From the NCBI RefSeq assembly GCF_910594005.1, contig NC_057828.1, forward strand, positions 3,732,235 to 3,796,234: a stretch of DNA of 64,000 nt, written 5' to 3'. Positions 25,101 through 37,266 of the stretch are shown here, piece after piece (the first letter of the stretch is position 1; each line of letters begins with the position of its first letter). Origin of the DNA: Cervus elaphus. Lineage: Eukaryota > Chordata > Mammalia > Artiodactyla > Cervidae. The position numbers and the translations under genes are program-made. Under the pieces are notes generated by a model. That model ran no database searches and was not told the origin of the DNA. It saw only the letters and a program-made list of their open reading frames with translations.

Positions 25101-26927
25101 TCAGACATCCTTTCATCTTGGGAGATGTAAGACGAGCCTGCATTCAAGTCACTGCAGGGATATCCGGCCTTATTTCGCGTCAGGGCATCGCGGTGTCCAT
25201 TCTACTTGAGGCCGCAAACTCAGGGTCCCTCTCACATACCTAGAGCTGAGAGAAGCCTCCTCTTGAGGTGCTTGTGGTAAGGTGGTATTCCTCTGGAGTC
25301 GAAGCCAGGGACTAACCTCTCATCTCGAGTTGATTTTTGGACAACGGAGCTCTTTCATGTTGCTACAGTGACCTCAGGATCCCTCTAGCCTTGAAACAGT
25401 GTTCTTGGGGTTTCTCTGGAGTGCCATCAAGGAAATCAAGGCTCCTTTCATGTGTGATGTGCAACACGGAATTGCTCTGCACGCAGTGCAGGGGAATCAG
25501 GCCACATCTCGCGGCGAGGGGGAAGTCTCATGGTTTTTCTCGAGTTACGGCGGGAACCTGGGGTATATTCTCGAGTTACGACGGGGATGGCCCTTCCACC
25601 CACGTGTTTGTTCAGCAACGTCAGGACTCCTGCCTAGTTGCGAGGGACAACTCGGGATTCTCCTCGAGGCTTGGCAGGGCAATTGGGACGCCTCTCCAGC
25701 TAAGGCGGGAGACCAAGGGTCCCTTTCCACGTGCCACATTAATCCTGGGACTCCTATCAAGTTTCACGAGGAGTCAGGCATCGTCTCCTTTGGAGGCACT
25801 GATCTCCGCCTACCTCTGGAGTTTTCAAAGGATGTGAGGCCTCCGGTCGCGATGAGGTGAGGAACTAGGTCTTTCTCTGTGGTCTCCACAGGGGATTCAG
25901 ACATCCTTTCGTCTTGGGAGATGCAAGACGAGCCTGCATTCAAGTCACTGCAGGGATATCCGGCCTTATTTCGAGTCAGGGCATCGCGGTGTCCATTCCA
26001 CTTGCGACCGCAAACTCAGGGTCCCTCTCACATACCTAGAGCTGAGAGAAGCCTCCTCTTGAGGTGCTTGTGGTAAGGTGGTATTTCTCTGGAGTCGAAG
26101 CCAGGGACTAACCTCTCATCTCGAGTTGATTTTTGGTCCACGGAGCTCTTTCGTGTTGGTACAGTGACCTCAGGTTCACTCTAGCCTTGAAACAGTGTTC
26201 TTGGGGTTTCTCTGGAGTGCCAACAAGGAAATCAAGGCTCCTTTCATGTGTGATGTGCAACACGGAATTGCTCTGCACACAGTGCAGGATATCGGGCCTC
26301 ATTTTGCGGCGAGGGGGAAGTCTTATGGTTTTTCTAGGGTTGCGGTGGGAACCTGTGGTATATTCTAAAGTTATTAGGGGGATGGTCCTTCCACCCACGT
26401 GTTTGTTCAGCCACGTCAGGACTCCTGCCTAGTTGCGAGGGACAACTCGGGATTCTCCTCGAGGCTTGGCAGGGCAATTGGGAGGCCTCTCCATCTGAGG
26501 CGGTAGACCAAGGGTCCCTTTCCACGTGCCACAGGAATCCTGGGACTCCTATCAAGTTTCATGAGGAGTCAGGCATCGTCTCCTTTGAAGGCACTGATCT
26601 CCGCGTACCTCTGAAGTTTTCAAAGGATGTGAGGCCTCCGGTCGCGATGAGATGGGGAACTAGGTCTTTCTCTGTGGTCTCCACAGGGGATTCAGACATC
26701 CTTTCATCTTGGGAGATGTAAGACGAGCCTGCATTCAAGTCACTGCAGGGATATCCGGCCTTATTTCGCGTCAGGGCATCGCGGTGTCCATTCTACTTGA
26801 GGCCGCAAACTCAGGGTCCCTCTCACATACCTAGAGCTGAGAGAAGCCTCCTCTTGAGGTGCTTGTGGTAAGGTGGTATTCCTCTGGAGTCGAAGCCAGG
26901 GACTAACCTCTCATCTCGAGTTGATTT
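22155..26927 (+). repeat. Monomers U28-U33, three-monomer duplication reduced to two
   Basis: Monomers start at 22155, 22950, 23746, 24542, 25337 and 26133. The monomers at 24542 and 26133 are near-identical (offset 1591 bp) and share GTTGGTACAG, AGGTTCACTC, CCAACAAGG, CTAGGGTTGCGG, TTCTAAAGTTATTAG and GAGATGTAAG. Three differences were seen: GATGTACAAC versus GATGTGCAAC, TTAGAGGGATGG versus TTAGGGGGATGG, and TTTCAGGAGG versus TTTCATGAGG. The monomer at 25337 is a hybrid of those at 22950 and 23746, so the original order of three was copied and one monomer was then lost. Confidence 0.83.
25337..26132 (+). repeat. Hybrid monomer U32 (22950-type 5', 23746-type 3')
   Basis: The 5' part shares TTGGACAACGG, CTTTCATGTTG and AATCAGGCCACATC with the monomer at 22950. 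From 25617 on it shares CAGCAACGTC, CACATTAATCC, CCGCCTACC, GATGAGGTGAGG and CTTGCGACCGC with the monomer at 23746. The switch lies between 25504 and 25617. Private changes are GAGTTACGGCGG and CAGCTAAGGCGG. Confidence 0.82.
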
Positions 26928-29900
26928 CTGGTCCACGGAGCTCTTTCGTGTGGCTACAGTGACCTCAGGATCCCTCTAGCCTTGAAACAGTGTTCTTGGG
27001 GTTTCTCTGGAGTGCCATCAAGGAAATCAAGGCTCCTTTCATGTGTGATGTGCAACACGGAATTGCTCTGCTCGCAGTGCAGGGGAATCGAGCCTCATCT
27101 CGCGGCGAGGGGGAAGTCTCATGGTTTTTCTCGAGTTGCGGCGGGAACCTGGGGTATATTCTCGAGTTACGACGGTGATGGACCTTCCACACACGTGTTT
27201 GTTCAGTGACGTCAGGACTCCTGCCTAGTTGCGAGGGACAACTCGGGATTCTCCTCGAGGCTTGGCAGGGCAATTGGGACGCCTCTCCAGCTGAGGCGGG
27301 AGACCAAGGGTCCCTTTCCACGTGCCACAGGAATCCTGGGACTCCTATCAAGTTTCACGAGGAGTCAGGCATCGTCTCCTTTGGAGGCACTGATCTCCGC
27401 GTACCTCTGGAGTTTTCAAACGATGTGAAGCCTCCGGTCGCGATGATGTGGGGAACTAGGTCTTTCTCTGTGGTCTCCACATGGGATTCAGACATCCTTT
27501 CGTCTTGGGAGATGCAAGACGAGCCTGCATTCAAGTCACTGCAGGGATATCCGGTCTTATTTCGCGTCAGGGCATCGCGGTGTCCATTCCACTTGAGGCC
27601 GCAAACTCAGGGTCCCTCTCACATACCTAGGGCTGAGAGAAGCCTCCTCTTGAGGTGCTTGTGGTAAGGTGGTATTCCTCTGGAGTCGAAGCCAGGGACT
27701 AACCTCTCATCTCGAGTTGATTTTTGGTCCACGGAGCTCTTTCGTGTGGCTACAGTGACCTCAGGATCCCTCTAGCCTTGAAACAGTGTTCTTGGAGTTT
27801 CTCTGGAGTGCCATCAAGGAAATCAAGGCTCCTTTCATGTGTGATGTGCCAAACGGAACTGCTCTGCACGCAGTGCAGGGGAATCGGGCCTCATCTCGCG
27901 GCGAGGGGGAAGTCTCATGGTTTTTCTCGAGTTGCGGCGGGAACCTGGGGTATATTCTCGAGTTACGACGGGGATGGCCCTTCGACACACGTGTTTGTTC
28001 AGCGACGTCAGGACTCCTGCCTACTTGCGAGGGACAACCTGGATACTCCTCGAGGCTTGGCAGAGCAATTGGGACGCCTCTCCAGCTGAGGCGGGAGACC
28101 AAGTGTCCCTTTCCACGTGCCACAGGAATCCTGGGACTCCTATCAAATTTCAGGAGGAGTCAGCCGTCGTCTCCTTTGGAGGCACTGATCTCCGCATACC
28201 TCTGGAGTTTTCAAAGGATATGGGGCTTCCGGTCGCGATGAGGTGGGGAACTAGGTCTTTCTCTGTGGTCTCCACAGGGGATTCAGACATACTTTCGTCT
28301 TGGGAGATGCAAGACGAGCCTGCATTCAAGTCACTGCAGGGATATCCGGCCTTATTTAGAGTCAGGGCATCGCGCTGTCCATTCCACTTGAGGCCGCAAT
28401 CTCAGGGTCCCTCTCACATACCTAGAGCTGAGAGAAGCCTCCTCTTGAGGTGCTTGTCGTAAGGTGGTATTCCTCTGGAGTCGAAGCCAGGGACTAACCT
28501 CTCATCTCGAGTTGATTTTTGGGCCACGGAGCTCTTTTGTGTTGCTACAGTGACCTCAGGATCCCTCTAGCCTTGAAACAGTGTTCTTGGGGTTTCTCTG
28601 GAGTGCCATCAAGGAAATTAAGGCTCCTTTCATGTGTGATGTGCAACACGGAATTTCTCTGCACGCAGTGCAGGGGAATCGGGCCTCATCTCGCGGCGAG
28701 GGGGAAGTCTCATGGTTTTTCTCGAGTTGCGGCGGGAACGTGGGGTATATTCTCGAGTTACGACGGGAATGGCCCTTTCACACACGTGTTTGTTCAGCGA
28801 CGTCAGGACTCCTGCCTTGTTGCTAGGGTCAACTCGGGATTCTCCTCGAGGCTTGGCAGGGCAATTGGGACGCCTCTCCAGCTGAGGCGGGAGACCAAGG
28901 GTCCCTTTCGCCGTGCCACAGGAATCCGGGTACTCGTATCAAGTTTCATGAGGAGTCAGGCATCGTCTCCTTTGGAGGCACTGATCTCCGCGTACCTCTG
29001 GAGTTTTCAAAGGATGTGAGGCCTCCGGTCGCGATGAGGTGGGGAACTAGGTCTTTCTCTGTGGTCTCCACAGGGGATTCAGACATCCTTTCATCTTGGG
29101 AGATGCAAGACGAGCCTGCATTCAAGTCACTGCAGGTATATACGGCCTTGTTTCGAGTCAGGGCATCGCGGTGTCCATTCCACTTGAGGCCGCAAACTCA
29201 GGGTCCCTCTCACATACCTAGAGCTGAGAGAAGCCTCCTCTTGAGGTGCTTGTGGTAAGGTGGTATTCCTCTGGAGTCGAAGCCAGGGACTAACCTCTCA
29301 TCTCGAGTTGATTTTTGGTCCACGGAGCTCTTTCGTGTTGCTACAGTTACCTCAGGATCCCTCTAGCTTGAAACAGTGTTCTTGGGGTTTCTCTGGAATG
29401 TCATCAGTTAAATCAAGGCTCCTTTCTTGTGTGATGTGCAACACGGAATTGTTCTGCACGCAGTGCAGGGGAATCGGGCCTCATCTCGCGGCGAGGGGGA
29501 TGTCTCCTGGTTTTTCTCGAGTTGCGGCGGGAACCAGGGGTATATTCTCGAGTTACGACGGGGATGTCCCTTCCACCCACGTGTTTGTTCAGCGACGTCA
29601 GGACTCCTTCCTAGTTGTGAGGGACAACTCGGGATTCTCCTCGAGGCTTGGCAGGGCAATTGGGACGCCTCTCCAGCTGAGGCGGGAGACCAAGGGTCCC
29701 TTTCCACGTGCCACAGGAATCCTGGGACTCCTATCAAGTTTCACGAGGAGTCAGGCATCGTCCCCTTTGGAGGCACTGATCTCCACGTACCTCTGGAGTT
29801 TTCAAAGGATGTGAGGCCTCCGGTCGCCATGAGGTGGGGAACTAGGTCTTTCTCTGTGGTCTCCACAGGGGATTCAGACATCGTTTCGTCTTGGGAGATG

Positions 29901-30904
29901 CAAGACGAGCCTGCATTCAAGTAACTGCAGGGATATCCGGCCTTATTTCGAGTCAGGGCATCGCGGTGTCCATTCCACTTGAGGCCGCAAACTCAGGGTC
30001 CCTCTCACATACCTAGAGCTGAGAGAAGCCTCCTCTTGAGGTGCTTGTGGCAAGGTGGTATTCCTCTGGAGTCGAAGCCAGGGACTAACCTCTCATCTCG
30101 AGTTGATTTTTGGTCCACGGAGCTCTTTTGTGTTGCTACAGTTACCTCAGGATCCCTCTAGCTTGAAATAATGTTCTTGGGGTTTCTCTGGAGTGTCATC
30201 AGTTAAATCAAGGCTCCTTTCATGTGTGATGTGCAACACGGAATTGTTCTGCACGCAGTGCAGGGTAATTGGGCCTCATCTCGCGGCGAGGGGGAAGTCT
30301 CATGGTTTTTCTCGAGTTCCGGCGGGAACCTGGGGTATATTCTCGAGTTACGATGGGGATGGCCCTTCCACACACATGTTTGTTCAGCGACGACAGGACT
30401 CCTGCCTAGTTGCGAGGGACAACTCGGGATTCTCCTCGAGGCTTGGCAGGGCAATTGGGACGCCTCTCCAGCTGAGGCGGGAGACTAAGTGTCCCTTTCC
30501 ACGTGCCACAGGAATCCTGGGACTCCTATCAAGATTCACGAGGAGTCAGGCATCGTCTCCTTTGGAGGAACTGATCTCCACGTACCTCTGGAGTTTTCAA
30601 AGGATGTGAGGCCTCCGGTCGCGATGAGGTGGGGAACTAGGTCTTTCTCTGTGGTCTCCACAAGGGATTCAGACATCCTTTCGTCTTTGGAGATGCAAGA
30701 CGAGCCTGCATTCAAGTCACTGCAGGGATATCCGGCCTTATTTTGAGTCAGGGCATCGCGGTGTCCATTCCACTTGAGGCCGCAAACTCAGGGTCCCTCT
30801 CACATACCTAGAGCTGAGAGAAGCCTCCTCTTGAGGTGCTTGTGGTAAGGTGGTATTCCTCTGGAGTCGAAGCCTGGGATTAACCTCTCATCTCGAGTTG
30901 ATTT
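26928..30904 (+). repeat. Five-monomer higher-order unit, copy 1
   Basis: Monomers start at 26928, 27724, 28519, 29315 and 30110. The five are distinct from one another. The first has CTGCTCGCAG, GACGGTGATGG and CAAACGATGTGAAG. The second has GTGCCAAACGG, TTCGACACACG and CAACCTGGATACTCC. The third has AAGGAAATTAAGG, GGGAACGTGG and GGAATCCGGGTACTCG. The fourth has TAGCTTGAAAC, GGAATGTCATC, GAACCAGGGG and CAAGTAACTGC. The fifth has TTGAAATAATG and GGGTAATTGGG. All these private states recur 3977 bp downstream. Confidence 0.92.
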
Positions 30905-33900
30905 TTGGTCCACGGAGCTCTTTCGTGTGGCTACAGTGACCTCAGGATCCCTCTAGCCTTGAAACAGTGTTCTTGGGGTTTCTCTGGAGTGCCATCAAGG
31001 AAATCAAGGCTCCTTTCATGTGTGATGTGCAACACGGAATTGCTCTGCTCGCAGTGCAGGGGAATCGAGCCTCATCTCGCGGCGAGGGGGAAGTCTCATG
31101 GTTTTTCTCGAGTTGCGGCGGGAACCTGGGGTATATTCTCGAGTTACGACGGTGATGGACCTTCCACACACGTGTTTGTTCAGTGACGTCAGGACTCCTG
31201 CCTAGTTGCGAGGGACAACTCGGGATTCTCCTCGAGGCTTGGCAGGGCAATTGGGACGCCTCTCCAGCTGAGGCGGGAGACCAAGGGTCCCTTTCCACGT
31301 GCCACAGGAATCCTGGGACTCCTATCAAGTTTCACGAGGAGTCAGGCATCGTCTCCTTTGGAGGCACTGATCTCCGCGTACCTCTGGAGTTTTCAAACGA
31401 TGTGAAGCCTCCGGTCGCGATGATGTGGGGAACTAGGTCTTTCTCTGTGGTCTCCACATGGGATTCAGACATCCTTTCGTCTTGGGAGATGCAAGACGAG
31501 CCTGCATTCAAGTCACTGCAGGGATATCCGGTCTTATTTCGCGTCAGGGCATCGCGGTGTCCATTCCACTTGAGGCCGCAAACTCAGGGTCCCTCTCACA
31601 TACCTAGGGCTGAGAGAAGCCTCCTCTTGAGGTGCTTGTGGTAAGGTGGTATTCCTCTGGAGTCGAAGCCAGGGACTAACCTCTCATCTCGAGTTGATTT
31701 TTGGTCCACGGAGCTCTTTCGTGTGGCTACAGTGACCTCAGGATCCCTCTAGCCTTGAAACAGTGTTCTTGGAGTTTCTCTGGAGTGCCATCAAGGAAAT
31801 CAAGGCTCCTTTCATGTGTGATGTGCCAAACGGAACTGCTCTGCACGCAGTGCAGGGGAATCGGGCCTCATCTCGCGGCGAGGGGGAAGTCTCATGGTTT
31901 TTCTCGAGTTGCGGCGGGAACCTGGGGTATATTCTCGAGTTACGACGGGGATGGCCCTTCGACACACGTGTTTGTTCAGCGACGTCAGGACTCCTGCCTA
32001 CTTGCGAGGGACAACCTGGATACTCCTCGAGGCTTGGCAGAGCAATTGGGACGCCTCTCCAGCTGAGGCGGGAGACCAAGTGTCCCTTTCCACGTGCCAC
32101 AGGAATCCTGGGACTCCTATCAAATTTCAGGAGGAGTCAGCCGTCGTCTCCTTTGGAGGCACTGATCTCCGCATACCTCTGGAGTTTTCAAAGGATATGG
32201 GGCTTCCGGTCGCGATGAGGTGGGGAACTATGTCTTTCTCTGTGGTCTCCACAGGGGATTCAGACATACTTTCGTCTTGGGAGATGCAAGACGAGCCTGC
32301 ATTCAAGTCACTGCAGGGATATCCGGCCTTATTTAGAGTCAGGGCATCGCGCTGTCCATTCCACTTGAGGCCGCAATCTCAGGGTCCCTCTCACATACCT
32401 AGAGCTGAGAGAAGCCTCCTCTTGAGGTGCTTGTCGTAAGGTGGTATTCCTCTGGAGTCGAAGCCAGGGACTAACCTCTCATCTCGAGTTGATTTTTGGG
32501 CCACGGAGCTCTTTTGTGTTGCTACAGTGACCTCAGGATCCCTCTAGCCTTGAAACAGTGTTCTTGGGGTTTCTCTGGAGTGCCATCAAGGAAATTAAGG
32601 CTCCTTTCATGTGTGATGTGCAACACGGAATTTCTCTGCACGCAGTGCAGGGGAATCGGGCCTCATCTCGCGGCGAGGGGGAAGTCTCATGGTTTTTCTC
32701 GAGTTGCGGCGGGAACGTGGGGTATATTCTCGAGTTACGACGGGAATGGCCCTTTCACACACGTGTTTGTTCAGCGACGTCAGGACTCCTGCCTTGTTGC
32801 TAGGGTCAACTCGGGATTCTCCTCGAGGCTTGGCAGGGCAATTGGGACGCCTCTCCAGCTGAGGCGGGAGACCAAGGGTCCCTTTCGCCGTGCCACAGGA
32901 ATCCGGGTACTCGTATCAAGTTTCATGAGGAGTCAGGCATCGTCTCCTTTGGAGGCACTGATCTCCGCGTACCTCTGGAGTTTTCAAAGGATGTGAGGCC
33001 TCCGGTCGCGATGAGGTGGGGAACTAGGTCTTTCTCTGTGGTCTCCACAGGGGATTCAGACATCCTTTCATCTTGGGAGATGCAAGACGAGCCTGCATTC
33101 AAGTCACTGCAGGTATATACGGCCTTGTTTCGAGTCAGGGCATCGCGGTGTCCATTCCACTTGAGGCCGCAAACTCAGGGTCCCTCTCACATACCTAGAG
33201 CTGAGAGAAGCCTCCTCTTGAGGTGCTTGTGGTAAGGTGGTATTCCTCTGGAGTCGAAGCCAGGGACTAACCTCTCATCTCGAGTTGATTTTTGGTCCAC
33301 GGAGCTCTTTCGTGTTGCTACAGTTACCTCAGGATCCCTCTAGCTTGAAACAGTGTTCTTGGGGTTTCTCTGGAATGTCATCAGTTAAATCAAGGCTCCT
33401 TTCTTGTGTGATGTGCAACACGGAATTGTTCTGCACGCAGTGCAGGGGAATCGGGCCTCATCTCGCGGCGAGGGGGATGTCTCCTGGTTTTTCTCGAGTT
33501 GCGGCGGGAACCAGGGGTATATTCTCGAGTTACGACGGGGATGTCCCTTCCACCCACGTGTTTGTTCAGCGACGTCAGGACTCCTTCCTAGTTGTGAGGG
33601 ACAACTCGGGATTCTCCTCGAGGCTTGGCAGGGCAATTGGGACGCCTCTCCAGCTGAGGCGGGAGACCAAGGGTCCCTTTCCACGTGCCACAGGAATCCT
33701 GGGACTCCTATCAAGTTTCACGAGGAGTCAGGCATCGTCCCCTTTGGAGGCACTGATCTCCACGTACCTCTGGAGTTTTCAAAGGATGTGAGGCCTCCGG
33801 TCGCCATGAGGTGGGGAACTAGGTCTTTCTCTGTGGTCTCCACAGGGGATTCAGACATCGTTTCGTCTTGGGAGATGCAAGACGAGCCTGCATTCAAGTA

Positions 33901-34290
33901 ACTGCAGGGATATCCGGCCTTATTTCGAGTCAGGGCATCGCGGTGTCCATTCCACTTGAGGCCGCAAACTCAGGGTCCCTCTCACATACCTAGAGCTGAG
34001 AGAAGCCTCCTCTTGAGGTGCTTGTGGCAAGGTGGTATTCCTCTGGAGTCGAAGCCAGGGACTAACCTCTCATCTCGAGTTGATTTTTGGTCCACGGAGC
34101 TCTTTTGTGTTGCTACAGTTACCTCAGGATCCCTCTAGCTTGAAATAATGTTCTTGGTGTTTCTCTGGAGTGTCATCAGTTAAATCAAGGCTCCTTTCAT
34201 GTGTGATGTGCAACACGGAATTGTTCTGCACGCAGTGCAGGGTAATTGGGCCTCATCTCGCGGCGAGGGGGAAGTCTCATGGTTTTTCTC
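30905..34290 (+). repeat. Five-monomer higher-order unit, copy 2
   Basis: Monomers start at 30905, 31701, 32496, 33292 and 34087. Compared with copy 1 from about 26935 to 30312, I see only two substitutions: 28254 G to 32231 T, and 30181 G to 34158 T. Identity ends near 34290, where the fifth monomer switches from the 30110 type (GTTCCGGCGGG) to the X type (GTTACGGCGGG). The left limit is near 26929-30906, where GATTTCTGG and GATTTTTGG differ. This is the most recent large duplication visible in the window. Confidence 0.92.
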
Positions 34291-34881
34291 GAGTTACGGC
34301 GGGAACCTGGGGTATATTCTCGAGTTACGACGGGGATGGCCCTTCCACACACGTGTTTGTTCAGCGACGTCAGGACTCCTGCCTAGTTGCGAGGGACAAC
34401 TCGGGATTCTCCTCGAGGCTTGGCAGGGCAATTGGGACGCCTCTCCAGCTGAGGCGGGAGACCAAGGATCCCTTTCCACGTGCCACAGGAATCCTGGGAC
34501 TCCTATCAAGTTTCACGAGGAGTCAGGCATCGTCTCCTTTGAAGGCACTGATCTCCGCGTACCTCTGGAGTTTTCAAAGGATGTGAGGCCTCCGGTCGCC
34601 ATGAGGTGGGGAACTAGGTCTTTCTCTGTGGTCTCCACAGGGGATTCAGACATCCTTTCATCTTGGGAGATGCAAGACGAGCCTGCATTCAAGTCACTGC
34701 AGGGATATCCGGCCTTATTTCGCGTCAGGGCATCGCAGTGTCCATTCCACTTGAGGCCACAAAATCAGGGTCCCTTTCACATACCTAGAGCTGAGAGAAG
34801 CCTCCTCTTGAGGTGCTTGTGGTAAGGTTGTATTCCTCTGGAGTCGAAGCCAGGGACTAACCTCTCATCTCGAGTTGATTT
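34087..34881 (+). repeat. Hybrid monomer U43 joining the pentamer to the X family
   Basis: The 5' part is the fifth pentamer monomer (TTGAAATAATG, ATCAGTTAAATC, GGGTAATTGGG). The rest matches X-type monomers at 35677 and 37267 (GTTACGGCGGG, CCAAGGATCCC, GGCCACAAAATC). The switch lies between 34247 and 34296. The marker GTCATCAGTTAAATC is shared by the pentamer and the X family, so the X-p1 dimer block probably descends from the pentamer end. Confidence 0.78.
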
Positions 34882-37266
34882 TTGGTCCACGGAGATCTTC
34901 CGTGTTGCTACAGTGACCTCAGGATCCCTCTAGCCTTGAAACAGTGTTCTTGGGGTTTCTCTGGAGTGCCATCAAGGAAATCAAGGCTCCTTTCATGTGT
35001 GATGTGCAACAGGGAATTGCTCTGCACGCAGTGCAGGGGAATCGGGCCTCATCTTGCGGCGAGGGGAAAGTCTCATGGTTTTTCTCGAGTTGCGGTGGGA
35101 ACTTGGGGTATGTTCTCGAGTTACGACGGGGATGGCCCTTCCACCCACGTGTTTGTTCAGCCACGTCAGGACTCCTGCCTTGTTGCGAGGGATAACTCGG
35201 GATTCTCCTCGAGGCTTGGCAGGGCAATTGGGACGCCTCTCCACCTGAGGCGGGAGACCAAGGGTCCCTTTCCACGTGCCACAGGAATCCTGGGACTCCT
35301 ATCAATTTTCACGAGGAGTCAGGCATCGTCTCCTTTGGAAGCACTGTTCTCCGCGTACCTCTGAAGTTTTCAAAGGATGTGAGGCTTCCGGTCGTGATGA
35401 GGTGGGGAACTAGGTCTTTCTCTGTGGTCTACACAGGGGATTCAGACATCCTTTCGTCTTGGGAGATGCAAGAGGAGCCTGCACTCAAGTCACTGCAGGG
35501 ATATCCGGACTTATTTCGAGTCAGGGCATCGCAGTGTCCATTCGGTTGAGGCCGCAAACTCAGGGTCCCTCTCACATACTTAGAGCTGAGAGAAGCCTCC
35601 TCTTGAGGTGCTTGTGGTAAGGTGGTATTCCTCTGGAGTCGAAGCCAGGGACTAACCTCTCATCTAGAGTTGATTTTTGGTCCACGGAGCTCTTTCGTGT
35701 TGCTACAGTTACCTCAGGATCCCTCTAGCTTGAAAAAGTGTTCTTGGGGTTTCTCTGGAGTGTCAACAGTTAAATCAAGGCTCCTTTCATGTGTGATGTG
35801 TAACACGGAATTGTTCTGCACGCAGTGCAGGGTAATCGGGCCTCATCTCGCGGCGAGGGGGAAGTCTCATGGTTTTTCTCGAGTTACGGCGGGAACCTGG
35901 GGTATATTCTCGAGTTACGACGGGGATGGCCCTTCCACACACGTGTTTGTTCAGCGACGTCAGGACTCCTGCCTAGTTGCGAGGGACAACTCGGGATTCT
36001 CCTCGAGGCTTGGCAGGGCAATTGGGACACCTCTCCAGCTGAGGCGGGAGACCAAGGATCCCTTTCCACGTGCCACAGCAATCGTGGGACTCCTATCAAG
36101 TTTCACGAGGAGTCAGGCATCGTCTCCTTTGGAGGCACTGATCTCCGCGTACCTCTGGAGTTTTCAAAGGATGTGAGGCCTCCGGTCGCCATGAGGTGGG
36201 GAACTAGGTCTTTCTCTGTGGTCTCCACAGGGGATTCAGACATCCTTTCATCTTGGGAGATGCAAGACGAGCCTGCATTCAAGTCACTGCAGGGATATCC
36301 GGCCTTATTTCGCGTCAGGGCATCGCAGTGTCCATTCAACTTGAGGCCACAAAATCAGGGTCCCTTTCACATACCTAGAGCTGAGAGAAGCCTCCTCTTG
36401 AGGTGCTTGTGGTAAGGTTGTATTCCTCTGGAGTCGAAGCCAGGGACTAACCTCTCATCTCGAGTTGATTTTTGGTCCACGGAGATCTTCCGTGTTGCTA
36501 CAGTGACCTCAGGATCCCTCTAGCCTTGAAACAGTGTTCTTGGGGTTTCTCTGGAGTGCCATCAAGGAAATCAAGGCTCCTTTCATGTGTGATGTGCAAC
36601 AGGGAATTGCTCTGCACGCAGTGCAGGGGAATCGGGCCTCATCTTGCGGCGAGGGGAAAGTCTCATGGTTTTTCTCGAGTTGCGGTGGGAACTTGGGGTA
36701 TATTCTCGAGTTACGACGGGGATGGCCCTTCCACCCACGTGTTTGTTCAGCCACGTCAGGACTCCTGCCTTGTTGCGAGGGATAACTCGGGATTCTCCTC
36801 GAGGCTTGGCAGGGCAATTGGGACGCCTCTCCACGTGAGGCGGGAGACCAAGGGTCCCTTTCCACGTGCCACAGGAATCCTGGGACTCCTATCAATTTTC
36901 ACGAGGAGTCAGGCATCGTCTCCTTTGGAAGCACTGTTCTCCGCGTACCTCTGAAGTTTTCAAAGGATGTGAGGCTTCCGGTCGTGATGAGGTGGGGAAC
37001 TAGGTCTTTCTCTGTGGTCTACACAGGGGATTCAGACATCCTTTCGTCTTGGGAGATGCAAGAGGAGCCTGCACTCAAGTCACTGCAGGGATATCCGGAC
37101 TTATTTCGAGTCAGGGCATCGCAGTGTCCATTCGGTTGAGACCGCAAACTCAGGGTCCCTCTCACATACTTAGAGCTGAGAGAAGCCTCCTCTTGAGGTG
37201 CTTGTGGTAAGGTGGTATTCCTCTGGAGTCGAAGCCAGGGACTAACCTCTCATCTCGAGTTGATTT
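34087..37266 (+). repeat. X-p1 dimer higher-order repeat (two copies)
   Basis: Monomers start at 34087 (X, hybrid), 34882 (p1), 35677 (X) and 36472 (p1), a 1590-bp period; X at 37267 and p1 at 38062 continue it. X carries CAGTTAAATC, a second BamHI site at CCAAGGATCCC and GGCCACAAAATC. The two early p1 monomers share GGAGATCTTCC, CAACAGGGAATTG, GGGATAACTCG, CACTGTTCTCC, GTCTACACAGG, CAAGAGGAGCC and the one-base-shorter CATTCGGTTGAG. They differ at few sites, for example TCCACCTGAGG versus TCCACGTGAGG. Confidence 0.87.
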
